DNA of 42,998 bases. Source: Streptococcus sp. HMSC078D09. Its GTDB lineage: Bacteria > Bacillota > Bacilli > Lactobacillales > Streptococcaceae. The translations under genes were made by a program, and so were the position numbers. The stretch's first letter is position 1, and the number at the start of each line of letters is the position of its first letter. Shown here piece by piece: positions 1 through 10,900 of this stretch. The stretch is taken from assembly GCF_001813675.1 (NCBI RefSeq), contig NZ_KV813675.1:496636-539633 (forward strand), read 5' to 3'. The notes below the pieces were generated by a model. It had not been told where the DNA came from and did no database searches. It was given only the letters and a program-made list of their open reading frames with translations.

Positions 1-28
1 GGCTAGGACTTTTGTCCCAGCCTCTTTT
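1..28 (+). repeat. Truncated end of the ~176-bp composite repeat; terminator-like hairpin
   Basis: Bases 1-9 (GGCTAGGAC) pair with 14-22 (GTCCCAGCC) around a TTTT loop and are followed by a T-rich run. The same hairpin closes the full repeat copies near 18.22-18.25 kb and 29.735-29.757 kb, and begins again at 42970. The upstream part of this copy is cut off by the window start. It probably ends transcription of a gene lying outside the window. Confidence 0.75.
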
Positions 29-67
29 GTACTAGATCAACAGAAAAACGGATGCTGTCTAAAAATC

Positions 68-96
68 TTGCATTTTTTTGCAATTTAGGTTACAAT
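68..96 (+). promoter_or_regulatory. Sigma-A promoter for the ABC exporter pair
   Basis: TTGCAT (68-73) and TACAAT (91-96) are separated by 17 bases. The predicted transcript starts near 103 and has a leader of about 124 nt. The leader holds two hairpins: 117-147 (AATCCCT pairing with AGGGAATT) and 176-190 (GAAGC, TTT loop, GCTTC). No antiterminator or known riboswitch is recognised, so any regulatory role is only a possibility. Confidence 0.6.
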
Positions 97-226
97 GAAG
101 ACTATAAAAAACGCGTAATCCCTAGGGTCTTTCCCTCAGGGAATTTTGTGTGTTTTGACCTATTTTCGATGGAAAGAAGCTTTGCTTCTACCGCAGGAAA
201 AAGTATGAATAACATTGGAGGTAATA

Positions 227-1972
227 ATGATTCGATCCTTAATTTCCGAGATCAAAGAATTCAAGAAGCCCTCGTTTTTGGCTTCCTTGTTCATGGTCTT
301 TGAAGTCATGTTTGAGATTTCGATTCCCTTTGTCATGGCGAGTCTTTTGGACCAGGGTGTTCAACAAAGAAACATGAACAATATTTTGCTTTACGGTGGG
401 CTCATGCTGGTCTGTGCCTTTCTCTCCCTCTTTTGTGGGATGCAGTCTGCCCGTTATGGCGCCTATGCATCGGCTGGTTTTGCCAAAAACCTTCGTCGGG
501 CTATTTTCAAAAAGGTTCAAACCTTCTCATTTGAGAATATTGATCAGTTCTCATCAGGTGGGTTAGTCACTCGGATGATGACGGATGTGACCAATGTGCA
601 AAATGCCTATCAAATGGTGATCCGGATCTGTGTACGGGCACCGCTCAATTTGATCTTTGCCATTGTAGCTTGTTTCATGATCAATGCGGAAATGGCCATG
701 ATCTTTGTCTATGTGACCATCTTTTTGGCAGCTGTCTTAAGCATCATCATGAAGATTGTGTATCCGCTCTTCACAGAAGTATTTGAAGCATATGACAATC
801 TCAACAACAGCATTCAGGAAAACATCACCAATATGCGAGTGGTGAAGTCTTACGTTAAGGAAGCAGATGAAACCGTTAAATTCAAGAAGGCTTCACGTTT
901 GATTTATAACATGTTTATGAAGGCTATCCGTGTCGTTGTCTTGAGTAGCCCAGCTATGATGCTTTCCATGTATGCTTCTTTCCTTTTGATCTCTTGGATC
1001 GGGGCTCATCTGATCGTTGGTGGTCAACTCTCTACTGGGAATTTGACTTCTATGTTTAGCTACACCATGACCATTCTCATGTCGCTCATGATGTTCATGA
1101 TGATCTTTGTCATGTTGTCGATTTCCATGGCTTCTGTCGAGCGGATCAATGAAGTCTTAACGACCAAAACGACGATTGACTCCCCAGAAAATGGGATCAA
1201 AGAAGTCGCTGATGGTTCGATCAACTTTGAAGATGTGACTTTTGCTTATACCGATGAAAATGGCGACAAGACCCATGTCTTACAAGGGATTAATCTTTCT
1301 ATTCGTTCAGGGGAAGTGATTGGTATCTTGGGAGGAACAGGATCAGGAAAATCAAGCTTGGTGCAGTTGATTCCTCGTCTCTATGATGTCGAGTCTGGTC
1401 GGGTGACAGTAGCAGGCCACGATGTCAAAGAATACGATCTTGATTCCCTTCGTAAGCAAGTGGCCATGGTTCTTCAGACCAATGTCCTTTTCTCTGGTAC
1501 GATTAAAGAAAATATGCGCTGGGGAAATAAGGATGCGACAGATGAAGAGATCATCGCAGCTTGTAAGATTGCCCAAGCCGATGAATTTATTCAAGATTTC
1601 AAAGAGGGTTATGACACCATGATTGAGCGTGGGGGATCCAATGTCTCTGGTGGTCAACGCCAGCGTCTTTGTATCGCGCGTGCCCTTCTTATGAATCCGA
1701 AGATCTTGATCTTGGATGATTCGACTTCGGCAGTCGATACCAAGACAGATAGTTTGATCCGTCAAGGATTGGCAACCAGCTTGAAAGAGACGACCAAAAT
1801 CATCATTGGTCAACGGATTTCCTCTATTCAAGATGCAGATCGCATCATCGTGATGAATGATGGCCAAATCGATGCGATCGGTCGTCACGAGGAATTGCTT
1901 GCGACCAATGCCATCTACCAAGAAGTATATGAAATGCAAACACAAGGGAAAGGAGAAGCAGATGAAAACTAA
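227..1972 (+). CDS. ABC exporter half-transporter A (degenerate catalytic site)
   Basis: 581-residue fused permease-ATPase. Residues about 15-310 are a six-helix ABC exporter membrane domain and about 330-570 the ATP-binding domain. Walker A is GGTGSGKSS (369-377, Lys375), the signature is VSGGQ (473-477) and Walker B ends in Asp497-Asp498. Asp498 replaces the catalytic Glu, and Gln529 replaces the switch His. This is the pattern of the subunit carrying the degenerate site in heterodimeric multidrug-type exporters. ATG 227 is preferred over upstream TTG 215 because GGAGG (217-221) lies 5 nt before it. The next gene overlaps the end by 11 nt and is the obvious partner. The substrate is unknown; a drug or lipid is typical for the family. 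Confidence 0.93.
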   Translation: MIRSLISEIKEFKKPSFLASLFMVFEVMFEISIPFVMASLLDQGVQQRNMNNILLYGGLMLVCAFLSLFCGMQSARYGAYASAGFAKNLRRAIFKKVQTFSFENIDQFSSGGLVTRMMTDVTNVQNAYQMVIRICVRAPLNLIFAIVACFMINAEMAMIFVYVTIFLAAVLSIIMKIVYPLFTEVFEAYDNLNNSIQENITNMRVVKSYVKEADETVKFKKASRLIYNMFMKAIRVVVLSSPAMMLSMYASFLLISWIGAHLIVGGQLSTGNLTSMFSYTMTILMSLMMFMMIFVMLSISMASVERINEVLTTKTTIDSPENGIKEVADGSINFEDVTFAYTDENGDKTHVLQGINLSIRSGEVIGILGGTGSGKSSLVQLIPRLYDVESGRVTVAGHDVKEYDLDSLRKQVAMVLQTNVLFSGTIKENMRWGNKDATDEEIIAACKIAQADEFIQDFKEGYDTMIERGGSNVSGGQRQRLCIARALLMNPKILILDDSTSAVDTKTDSLIRQGLATSLKETTKIIIGQRISSIQDADRIIVMNDGQIDAIGRHEELLATNAIYQEVYEMQTQGKGEADEN

Positions 1973-3830
1973 GAAAAAAGCAAATCTAGGCTCTATCCTT
2001 CGCCTGCTCGACTTCCTTTGGAAAAACTACAAGCTATCCTTGATTGTTTCCTTTATCTTAATCATTCTATCGTCTCTTGCGACGGTCAATGTGACAGCTT
2101 CGATTCAGTCCTTGGTCGATGTCTATGTGGAGCCCATGCTGACAAGCAACAGCCATGATTTTGGACCGCTCTTGTCCTTCTTGACACGGGTTGGTTTGAT
2201 CTGTTTGATCGGGGTACTTGCTAACTATGGCTTTACCTTGATTATGGCGACCGTTTCACAAGATTCACTTAGAAGTCTTCGAAATCAGTTGTTTGCTCGC
2301 ATGCAAAAACTGCCGGTACGTTACTTTGACACCCACCAACATGGGGACATCATGTCTATCTATACCAATGATATTGATGCCCTTCGCCAAGCGATTGAAC
2401 AATCCATTCCTCAACTCTTATCCTCAGCGATTACCATCCTTGGGGTAACGATTACCATGCTGACGGTTAGTCCACTCCTGTTCTTGATTGTTCTTTTCAT
2501 GGTTATCGTCATGGTCTTTATCATCAAGGATGTTTCTGGTAAATCAGGTCGTTACTTTGGCGCCCAACAAAAGAACTTGGGGATTGAGAACGGCTTTATT
2601 GAAGAAATGATGTCTGGTCAAAAAGTGGTCAAGGCCTTTGTGCATGAAAGAGAAAGCATTGAGGATTTTGATCGGATCAATGACCAACTCTTTGAGTCTT
2701 CGTACCAGGCCAACCGCTATGCCAATGTCCTCATGCCAATTCTTGGGAACTTGGGAAATGTTTCCTTTGTTCTGACAGCCTTGATCGGGGGCCTCTTTGC
2801 GCTAAACGGCGTCGGTGGTTTAACCATTGGTGGTCTCATGGCCTTTCTGCAATTGAACCGTTCCTTCACAGGTCCCATTGCCCAAGTTTCTCAACAATTG
2901 AACTTTGTCCTCATGGCCTTGGCTGGTGGAGATCGTGTTTTTGATCTCTTGGACGAAGAAGAAGAAGTCGACCAAGGAAAAGTGACGCTGGTCAATTATG
3001 AACTAGTCGATGGAGAAATGGTCGAAACCGATCAGAAAACCAACAAATGGGCTTGGAAACACCCTCGTCCAAATGGAGATTACCAGCTTGTGAAGATGGT
3101 CGGAAATGTGGTCTTTGATGATGTTGATTTCTCTTATGATGGGAAGAAACAAATCCTTCATGGCATCAACTTGTACGCGGATAAGGGGCAAAAAGTGGCC
3201 TTTGTCGGAGCGACTGGTGCAGGAAAAACAACCATCACCAACTTGATCAACCGCTTCTATGATATTCAGTCTGGAATGATCACCTATGATGGGATCGATA
3301 TTAAATTGATCGAGAAAGATTCTCTTCGTCGTTCCCTCGGAATCGTTCTTCAAGATACCCACTTATTCACTGGTACGATTGCGGAAAACATCGCTTATGG
3401 CCGTGCTGATGCAACACGGGAAGAAATCCTTGAAGCAGCTCGGATTGCTAATGTGGATTCCTTTGTCAAGCACTTGGATCAGGGCTATGAGACAGTCTTG
3501 ACAGATGATGGGGCTGGCCTATCTAATGGTCAACGACAATTGATCGCCATTGCCCGTGCAGCCCTAGCCAATGCGCCTGTTTTGATTCTGGACGAAGCGA
3601 CGTCTTCTATTGACTCACGGACAGAGAAGATGGTGCAAGAAGGGATGGACCGCTTGATGGAAGGCCGGACAGTCTTTGTCATTGCCCACCGTCTATCGAC
3701 AATTGTCAATTCCGATGTGATCATGGTGATGGACCACGGACGTATCATCGAACGAGGCAACCATGCTTCCTTGATGGCAGAACGTGGCACCTATTACCGC
3801 CTCTACACCGGTGGACTTGAAATTGATTAA
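1962..3830 (+). CDS. ABC exporter half-transporter B (catalytic partner)
   Basis: 622-residue fused permease-ATPase. The membrane domain spans about residues 20-330. An inserted charged linker of about 40-50 residues (roughly 345-395) precedes the ATP-binding domain, as in several Firmicute heterodimer subunits. Walker A is GATGAGKTT (416-424), Walker B ends in Asp544-Glu545, and His576 is the switch His, so its own ATP site is catalytic. Its signature is LSNGQ (520-524) instead of LSGGQ. In the heterodimer this altered signature would face the degenerate Walker site of subunit A, so the two proteins complement each other as expected. ATG 1962 has AAAGGAG upstream and overlaps the end of subunit A. 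Longer in-frame starts from 1857 are rejected because they lie deep in subunit A. Confidence 0.93.
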   Translation: MKTKKKANLGSILRLLDFLWKNYKLSLIVSFILIILSSLATVNVTASIQSLVDVYVEPMLTSNSHDFGPLLSFLTRVGLICLIGVLANYGFTLIMATVSQDSLRSLRNQLFARMQKLPVRYFDTHQHGDIMSIYTNDIDALRQAIEQSIPQLLSSAITILGVTITMLTVSPLLFLIVLFMVIVMVFIIKDVSGKSGRYFGAQQKNLGIENGFIEEMMSGQKVVKAFVHERESIEDFDRINDQLFESSYQANRYANVLMPILGNLGNVSFVLTALIGGLFALNGVGGLTIGGLMAFLQLNRSFTGPIAQVSQQLNFVLMALAGGDRVFDLLDEEEEVDQGKVTLVNYELVDGEMVETDQKTNKWAWKHPRPNGDYQLVKMVGNVVFDDVDFSYDGKKQILHGINLYADKGQKVAFVGATGAGKTTITNLINRFYDIQSGMITYDGIDIKLIEKDSLRRSLGIVLQDTHLFTGTIAENIAYGRADATREEILEAARIANVDSFVKHLDQGYETVLTDDGAGLSNGQRQLIAIARAALANAPVLILDEATSSIDSRTEKMVQEGMDRLMEGRTVFVIAHRLSTIVNSDVIMVMDHGRIIERGNHASLMAERGTYYRLYTGGLEID

Positions 3831-3838
3831 AGAAAAAA

Positions 3839-3865
3839 AGCTTGAGCATTGGCTCAGGCTTTTTT
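3839..3865 (+). terminator. Intrinsic terminator of the ABC exporter operon
   Basis: AGCTTGAGC (3839-3847) pairs with GCTCAGGCT (3852-3860) with one G-T pair, followed by T5. It begins 8 nt after the stop codon of subunit B. Confidence 0.9.
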
Positions 3866-3888
3866 GGCTTATGGATAATGACTTCTTA

Positions 3889-4026
3889 GAAACTTTCCTT
3901 AGGTGAGTACGGACGTCAGCGAACTTCTACGAAGTTCCATGACTAATTATTGAGCCTAAGGTCTCAATAATTCCGAGTGCCTGAAACGTTATTGTTTCAG
4001 GCACTTTTCTCACAGCGGAAAGTTTC
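3889..4026 (+). repeat. Covarying structured repeat, copy 1
   Basis: An outer stem, GAAACTTTCC (3889-3898) with GGAAAGTTTC (4017-4026), continues after an internal loop as GTGAG (3903-3907) with CTCAC (4009-4013). Inside are three hairpins. Hairpin 1 is GTCA/TGAC (3915-3918/3940-3943) plus GAACTTC/GAAGTTC (3921-3927/3931-3937). Hairpin 2 is AATTATTGAG/CTCAATAATT (3945-3954/3963-3972). Hairpin 3 is AGTGCCTGAAAC/GTTTCAGGCACT and is followed by TTTT. The other four copies have the same order but compensating changes in the stems. It sits between two convergent genes, downstream of a terminator, so neither flanking gene obviously needs it. Function unknown. Confidence 0.85.
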
Positions 4027-4047
4027 GAAAATAAATAGTCATTCATC

Positions 4048-4077
4048 AAAAAGCCTGACTTCACTTTCAGGCTTTTT
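4048..4077. terminator. Bidirectional terminator, serves the gpo gene
   Basis: AAAAAGCCTGA (4048-4058) and TCAGGCTTTTT (4067-4077) form a perfect stem with A and T tracts on both sides. It lies directly after the minus-strand peroxidase stop codon. Confidence 0.88.
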
Positions 4078-4079
4078 GC

Positions 4080-4562
4080 TTATTTTTCAAGCAATTCTTG
4101 GATCAATTCTTCCATGGCAGCTGGCTCTGTTTTGGAGGAGAAACGTTGGGTGACTTGGCCTTGTTGGTCGATGACAAATTTTGCGAAGTTCCATTCGATG
4201 CGTTTGCCAAGTGGTCCGGCTGCTTGGCTTTTAAGCCAGTCATAGAGAGGAAGGGCTTCTTTGCCATTGACCTTGGCTTTGGCGAATCGTGGGAAGGTGG
4301 TCTGGTAGTTGAGGCTGCAGAAGCTATTGATTTCTTCTGCCGTTCCTGGTGCCTGCCCCATGAATTGGTTACAGGGAATGTCTAGGATTTCAAGCCCCTT
4401 TTCCTGGTAGCTTAGGTAGAGATCTTGCAGTCCTTGGTATTGCGGGGTTAGGCCACAACCTGTCGCCGTATTGACCACGATAAGAACCTTACCTTGGTAG
4501 TGAGAAAGGGGAATTTCCTCTCCTTGTTGGTTTTCTAAAGAAAAATCATAAATGCTGGTCAT
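4080..4562 (-). CDS. gpo: Glutathione peroxidase family (thiol peroxidase)
   Basis: 160 residues, normal family length. It reduces hydrogen peroxide and organic hydroperoxides in the cytoplasm. The catalytic residues are visible: peroxidatic Cys36 in TATGCGLTP, Gln66 in CNQF and Trp124-Asn125 in WNF. Cys is used instead of selenocysteine. Cys82 sits where thioredoxin-dependent members have the resolving Cys, so thioredoxin rather than glutathione may be the reductant (inference). It is a single gene with its own terminator. A TGcTACAAT extended -10 on the minus strand (4594-4599 plus the upstream TG) is the likely promoter. Confidence 0.93.
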   Translation of the reverse strand: MTSIYDFSLENQQGEEIPLSHYQGKVLIVVNTATGCGLTPQYQGLQDLYLSYQEKGLEILDIPCNQFMGQAPGTAEEINSFCSLNYQTTFPRFAKAKVNGKEALPLYDWLKSQAAGPLGKRIEWNFAKFVIDQQGQVTQRFSSKTEPAAMEELIQELLEK

Positions 4563-4664
4563 AGGTGGTATCCTTTCTGTCTCTTCAGCTTTTATTGTAG
4601 CACAAATGTCCTAAAATTGGGCCAAGAGGAGCATGACTTCTTGCTTTAGTCCCTCCTGTGAAAA

Positions 4665-4673
4665 TGATATAAT
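4665..4673 (+). promoter_or_regulatory. Extended -10 promoter for rexBA
   Basis: TGaTATAAT at 4665-4673, with no convincing -35 (TTTAGT at 4645-4650 is weak). It is 49 nt before the rexB start, which has AAGGAG at 4707-4712. Confidence 0.6.
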
Positions 4674-4721
4674 AAAAAGATAACAAGCTCTCAAGAAAAT
4701 GCCAAAAGGAGAACGGATCGG

Positions 4722-7700
4722 ATGAAATTACTCTATACGGATGTTCGGACCCCCTTGACCCAGGTCCTGACACAAGAAGCCGTAGGGTTAGTAGAACAGG
4801 GCAAGCGTGTGTTTTACATTGCACCCAACTCTCTTTCCTTTGAAAAAGAAGCCAAGGTCTTGTCCTATTTAGAAGGTCAGGCTTCTTTTGCTATTACCGT
4901 CACGCGCTTTGCCCAAATGGCTCGTTATTTCATCCTGAATCAGGTTTTTGAGGAGCAACCCTTGGATGATATCGGTCTCGGCATGCTATTTTTTAAAGCT
5001 CTTTCCCAGATGAAGGAGCAGGATCTCAAAGTTTACGGGGCCCTGCGCAAGGATCCTCAGTTTATCCAGCAACTGGTCCAGCTCTATCATGAATTGCAGA
5101 CAGCACAGATGGATTTTACCGATTTGGAGTTGCTCGAGGAAGCTGAAAAAAGAGAGGACCTCTTGGCGATTTTTGAAGCAGTCTCTGAGATGCTGGTCAA
5201 GCATCAGTATGAATCCCAGTCCAAGATGGCCTTTTTCTTCAACCAGGTTGAAGAAGGGCAGCTGGAAGAGCAATTAAAGGATGTGGCGATCGTCGTCGAT
5301 GGCTTCACGCGTTTTTCTGCAGAAGAAGAGGCCTTGATTAGTCTCCTTCACCAAAAAGGAGTGGAGATTGTCATCGGGGTCTATGCCAGTGAAAAAGCCT
5401 ATCGAGCAAGCTTCAGAGAGGGCAATCTCTATCAGGCCAGTGTTGACTTTCTCCTCCAGCTGGCTAAGACTTTTCAGGTTCAGCCACAGTATTGTGGGCA
5501 AGCGATCGAAGACTCCTTTAGTCGCATTACCCGCATGCTAGAAGCGCGCTACGATTTTTCACAAGTGGAAGATGAGATAGGGGACCAAGATCGAACAGCG
5601 ATTCAACTCTGGCAAACCAACACGCAAAAAGAAGAGTTGGAATATGTCGCTAAATCCATCCGTCAGCGTCTTCATGATGGGGCACGCTATCGGGATATTC
5701 GGGTCTTGTTAGGCGATGTAGAAGCTTATCAACTGCAGCTCAAGACCATTTTTGATCAGTATCAGATTCCCTTTTACTTGGGACGAAGTGAAGCTATGGT
5801 CCACCATCCCTTGATTCAGGTCATTGAATCATTAGGTCGGATCAAGCAGTTCAATTACCAGACAGAAGATGTCATCAACTTGTTAAAAACGAGTCTCTAT
5901 AGTGATCTGACGCAAGCAGAAGTCGATGCTTTTGAGCAATATCTTCGTTTTGCGGAAGTAAAAGGTGCTACAAAATTTCACAAGCCTTTTACTAGCAATC
6001 GTCAGGGTAAGTTCAATCTAGAGGAGCTCAATGCCCTCCGGGAACGCGTCGTAGAACCTCTAGCTCCCTTCTTTTCACAGCGCAAACAAAAGGTGACCCA
6101 TCTCTTAACCGCCTTTACAGAGTTTCTGCAAGAGGCCCAGCTTTCTCTGAATCTACAAGCTTTGATCAAGGATCTAGCCTTGGAAGAGCAGGAGCGCTAT
6201 GACCAGGTCTGGAAGGCCTTTCTCCATGTCTTAGAGGAGTTGAACGTGGTCTTTGAGGACCAAGAGCTGACAGTGGATGACTTTTTGGCCCTCCTTTTAT
6301 CGGGGATGCAATTGTCTCAATACCGGACAGTTCCTGCTACGGTCGATGTGGTGACGGTTCAGTCCTATGACTTGATTGAACCCTTGACAGCGCCTTATGT
6401 CTACGCGATCGGGCTGACCCAGGAGCGTTTTCCAAAGATTGCTCAGAACACCTCTCTACTCAGTGAAGAAGAGCGCCAGCAGCTGAATGAGGCCACTCAA
6501 GAAGGAGCAGAGCTCCAGGTGGTGACCAGCGAAAATCTCAAGAAAAATCGCTTTGTGGCAGTTTCGCTCCTCAATGCGGCGACCAACCAACTGGTTCTAT
6601 CGGCCCCTAGCTTGGTCAATGAAATGGAAGATAGTGTCTCTCCTTACCTTGTAGAATTGGCCAAGGAGCCCATTGCCATCGAGTGGACGACCAAACAAGC
6701 CCAAGCCTCGAGTGATGATATCGGGACCTACCGAGCCCTCTTAGCGCGCGTGATCGAACTCCATCAAGAAGAGATTACGAGTGAGTTGTCTCCTGAAGAA
6801 GCCAGCTTTTGGGGTGTTGCGGTACGGGTCTTGCGCAAGAAATTAGCCGCTGAAGGCATCCAGATTCCTCAGATTTCAACGGAATTAAAGAGCCGTCAGC
6901 TTCAGTCGGATACGCTTCAAGCGCTCTATCCAGAGGGCAAAGCCTTGACCTTATCCGCTTCTGCCTTGAATGAATACTACAAGCACCAGTATGCCTTTTA
7001 TCTGCGCTATGTCTTGGGCTTACAAGAGGATGAAACCATCCGGCCAGATGCCCGCAGTCATGGGAATTTCCTGCACCGAATCTTTGAAAAAGTCTTAAAA
7101 GACAGCTCCGATCAAGCTTTTGATCGGCGTTTAAACGAGGCGATTCGAGAAACCAGCCAAGAAGCAGAGTTTCAGCAATTGTATGGAGAAAATGGAGAGA
7201 CCGAGTTTATTCGCAACTTGCTTCTTGATACCGCGAAAACAACGGGGCGTGTCCTCGCCCAGCAAAATGGTATCGAGACCATCGGTGAGGAGACCCTCTT
7301 TGGTGGAAGTGCCCACACCTCTTATCCATTGTCTGATGGCCGTCTCCTGCAGCTACGAGGCAAGGTGGATCGCATTGATCAATTGAGGGATCGGGGAGCC
7401 CTCGGAGTCGTGGACTACAAGTCCAGTCTGACACAATTTCACTATGACAAGTTCTTTAATGGACTGAATTCTCAATTGCCGACCTATCTTTCTGCGATTC
7501 AGGATTTGAAGGAATACCAAGAGGAGCAGGGGATTTTCGGAGCCATGTATTTGGAAATGGGAGATCCTGTAGTGGATCTGAAAAAGACCAAGACAGTAGA
7601 GGATGCCATCAATCAAACCATGAAAAGTCAACAGTACAAGGGGCTCTTTATGGCAGATCAGGCGCCTTATCTAGGCGAGGCTTATGATAAGAACAAGGCC

Positions 7701-7988
7701 ATGATGCTGAGTAAGGAAGAACTGGACCTGCTCCTCTTGTACAACGCTTATCTCTATAAAACAGCAGCAGAAGGGATCCTCAAGGGGCAATTTGCCATCA
7801 ATCCCTATAGTGAAAATGGGCGCAATATCGCACCATATGTGGAGCAGTTTAAATCCATCACAGGATTTGAAGCCGATCGTCACCTAGGTCAGGCACGATT
7901 CTTGACCAAACTAGACCAAAAAGGAATACGCGGTGAAAAGGTGAAAGCCGCTTGGATCGAGAAGATGAAGGAGGTCTTGAACAAATGA
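4722..7988 (+). CDS. rexB: ATP-dependent nuclease subunit RexB (AddB type)
   Basis: 1088 residues. With RexA it forms the Gram-positive counterpart of RecBCD, which processes double-strand ends for RecA. The N-terminal region shows a helicase-like fold without a Walker A lysine motif, as is known for streptococcal and lactococcal RexB. The C-terminal RecB-type nuclease contains VDYKSS with Asp898-Tyr899-Lys900, and GKVDRID precedes it. I find one Cys in the whole protein (near residue 261), so the four-Cys iron-sulfur cluster of Bacillus AddB cannot be present. Its stop codon overlaps the rexA start (ATGA), which suggests translational coupling. Confidence 0.95.
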   Translation: MKLLYTDVRTPLTQVLTQEAVGLVEQGKRVFYIAPNSLSFEKEAKVLSYLEGQASFAITVTRFAQMARYFILNQVFEEQPLDDIGLGMLFFKALSQMKEQDLKVYGALRKDPQFIQQLVQLYHELQTAQMDFTDLELLEEAEKREDLLAIFEAVSEMLVKHQYESQSKMAFFFNQVEEGQLEEQLKDVAIVVDGFTRFSAEEEALISLLHQKGVEIVIGVYASEKAYRASFREGNLYQASVDFLLQLAKTFQVQPQYCGQAIEDSFSRITRMLEARYDFSQVEDEIGDQDRTAIQLWQTNTQKEELEYVAKSIRQRLHDGARYRDIRVLLGDVEAYQLQLKTIFDQYQIPFYLGRSEAMVHHPLIQVIESLGRIKQFNYQTEDVINLLKTSLYSDLTQAEVDAFEQYLRFAEVKGATKFHKPFTSNRQGKFNLEELNALRERVVEPLAPFFSQRKQKVTHLLTAFTEFLQEAQLSLNLQALIKDLALEEQERYDQVWKAFLHVLEELNVVFEDQELTVDDFLALLLSGMQLSQYRTVPATVDVVTVQSYDLIEPLTAPYVYAIGLTQERFPKIAQNTSLLSEEERQQLNEATQEGAELQVVTSENLKKNRFVAVSLLNAATNQLVLSAPSLVNEMEDSVSPYLVELAKEPIAIEWTTKQAQASSDDIGTYRALLARVIELHQEEITSELSPEEASFWGVAVRVLRKKLAAEGIQIPQISTELKSRQLQSDTLQALYPEGKALTLSASALNEYYKHQYAFYLRYVLGLQEDETIRPDARSHGNFLHRIFEKVLKDSSDQAFDRRLNEAIRETSQEAEFQQLYGENGETEFIRNLLLDTAKTTGRVLAQQNGIETIGEETLFGGSAHTSYPLSDGRLLQLRGKVDRIDQLRDRGALGVVDYKSSLTQFHYDKFFNGLNSQLPTYLSAIQDLKEYQEEQGIFGAMYLEMGDPVVDLKKTKTVEDAINQTMKSQQYKGLFMADQAPYLGEAYDKNKAMMLSKEELDLLLLYNAYLYKTAAEGILKGQFAINPYSENGRNIAPYVEQFKSITGFEADRHLGQARFLTKLDQKGIRGEKVKAAWIEKMKEVLNK

Positions 7989-10900
7989 TCAAACAAGCAT
8001 TTTTGACAAGAGAAGAAATCAAGGCCCTTCAGGCCCAAGAGGCAGCTTCTACCAAAGAGCAAAAGCGAACACCAGAACAGATCGATGCCATCTATAGTTC
8101 GGGGACCAATATCCTGGTGTCAGCCTCTGCTGGATCAGGAAAGACCTTTGTCATGGTGCAAAGGATTTTGGATCAGATCCAGCGAGGCATCTCGATTAAG
8201 GAACTCTTTATCTCGACCTTTACGGTCAAGGCAGCAGGAGAGCTCAAGGATCGTTTGGAAAGTGAACTTGGAAAAGCCCTGCAAGCGAGCGATGATCCAG
8301 AGCTCAAGCAACACCTGGCCCGTCAAATCGCAGATGTCGCCACCAGCGATATCGGAACCATGGACTCCTTTACCCAAAAGGTCCTAACGCGCTATGGCTA
8401 TTTGCTTGGGTTGGCACCCCAGTTTCGCATTTTACAAAACGCCAGTGAGCAACGCCTCTTACAAAATGAAGTCTTTCAAGCTGTTTTTGACCGCTATTAC
8501 CAGGGGGAAAACCAAGAAGCCTTTGTGCAGATGGTCAAGAATTTCACGGGGCAGCGCAAAAATTTGACCTTGTTTAAAGAACAGATCTACCAGATCTATG
8601 ACTTTCTTCAGTCGACCAGTGATCCGGAGAAATGGCTGGAAGAGCATTTCCTAAAAGGTTATGAAGAGACCGATTTTGACCAGGTGGAAGCTACTCTGAT
8701 GGAGAGCATCCAGCAGGCCCTCTATGAGGCAGAAAGCTTTTTTGCCTTTCATTTGTCCAATGAGGGCCAAGCATTTGGTAAGGCCAAATATTTGGAAGCT
8801 GTAGAAGAGGTGCTCGATCAGATTGGAAGCCTGACAGGTCGCACCAATAAAAAGCAACTGACCTCTGTCCTAAAAGCTGTCGTCGCGATTAGTCGGGCTT
8901 CAAATGGGGGAGCTTTGACCAACAGAGCCCGTAAGGAAGAGTTGAAAGAGTTAGTCACAGCCTATAACCAGGATAAAACCATACATATCAATCGCCTCAG
9001 AGACTTGGAAAATCAGCTCTATCAGCTGGAATTTCAACAAACCTTCCACCAAGAAGAAGGCCCCATGCTCTCCTTGCTGCGGGACTTTATCAGAGACTTT
9101 GCTCGCGCTTACTTGGAGCGAAAAATCCAAGAAAAAGCTTATGAATTTGGGGATATCAGTCATTTTGCCATTCAAATTTTAGAGCAATTCCCAGAAGTGA
9201 GACAAGCCTATCAAGAGCGCTATCATGAGGTCATGGTCGATGAGTACCAGGATACCAACCACACCCAAGAGCGGATGTTGGACTTGCTGTCAAATGGCCA
9301 CAATCGCTTCATGGTGGGAGATATCAAGCAATCCATTTACCGCTTCCGTCAGGCAGATCCACAGATTTTTAATGATAAATTTAAGGCCTACCAAGAAGAA
9401 GGGGCGAAAGGGCGGTTGATCCTCCTCAAGGAAAATTTCCGTAGTCATGTGGAGGTATTGGACGCGACCAATGATGTCTTTCGCCATTTGATGGATGAAG
9501 AGGTGGGCGAGATTGACTACAATCAAACCCACTATCTGGTTGCAGGAAGCGACAAGCAGCGGATGGCCTTGCCACAACATCGGGCAGAATTTTTGCTCTA
9601 TGATGGCAGCCAAGACCAGGAAGAAAAGACTGAAGACGAGGAAGCTACCCTTGGTGTCGAGACGATTTCCAAGGGAGAAATTCTCCTGGTCATCAAAGAA
9701 ATTTTACGTCTCCATCGGGTAGAAAAAGTGCCCTTTAAAGAGATCACCCTCTTAACGGCGACTCGAACGCGAAATGATGCGATTCTGGAATCCTTTGACC
9801 AGTACCATATTCCGATTGTGGCAGATAGCGGACAGGCGCATTATCTTGAGTCACTGGAAGTGATGGTCATGTTGGATACCTTGCGGACCATCAACAATCC
9901 CTTGCATGATTATCCCTTGGTTGCTCTCATGAAATCCCCCATGTTTGACTTTGATGAGGATGAATTGGCACGGATTTCCTTGCAGATGCTTCCAGAGCAA
10001 AAGCAAGTGGCCTTCTACCACAAGGTCCAGTTAGCCCTTGAAAAGACTGCAGAGCAGGCACGGTTGATCGATGCCAAGCTCTCAGCTAAAATCGAGAACT
10101 TCCTCAAAGTTTTATCTACTTGGCGGGCTGTTGCCAAGACCCATTCGCTCTATGATTTGCTGTGGAAAATCTATGAGGATCGCTATTACTATGACTATGT
10201 CGGCGCCCTTCCAAATGGGGCCCAGCGCCAGGCCAATCTCTATGCCTTGACGCTTCGGGCCAATGATTATGAGAAGGCCAGCTTTAAGGGCTTGTCGCGC
10301 TTCATTGCCATGATTGACAAGGTGATCGAAAATGAACACGATTTGGCTAGCGTCCCTCTTGCGGCTCCAAAAGATGCCGTCCAGCTCATGACCGTCCATA
10401 AGAGTAAGGGGCTGGAATTCAAGTATGTCTTTATTCTCAATATGGACAAGGCCTTTAACCGTAAGGATCAATCGGGACCGATTATCCTCAGTCGTCAAAA
10501 AGGGATTGGCTTTAAATATGTTGCGAACCTGCCGGTTGAGACAGAGAATCCAGCTGCTCCAGAGACTATTCGTCTGCAGATCGAAACGCCTTGCTACCAA
10601 CGGAACGTGGAAGAAACAAAGTTGGCCACAATTTCTGAGCAGATGCGTCTTCTATATGTTGCGATGACACGGGCTGAGCTCAAGCTCTATCTGGTCGGAA
10701 AAGGCAGTGAAGAAAAAATGCGTGATACCGATTGGGGGACCAGTCGCAATGGCAAATTGGATCCGGAAAAACGAAAAGCATGGACCTCTTATCAGGACTG
10801 GCTCTTTGCGATTCAAGATGTGTTTACCAAGAATACCCTGGCCTATGACACGCGTTTTGTGACAGATGAAGACCTGACACCAGACCAGTTGGAACCACTA

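Noticed and set aside
103..210. A sixth copy of the covarying element in the ABC exporter leader
   Set aside because: It has hairpins and a GGAAA-like end, but not the three-hairpin order, the outer stem or the GGAC linker.
1352..1945. 197-codon minus-strand frame inside ABC subunit A, and similar long frames opposite rexB and rexA
   Set aside because: They lie antisense to genes with strong domain evidence, lack ribosome sites and have no coherent protein features.
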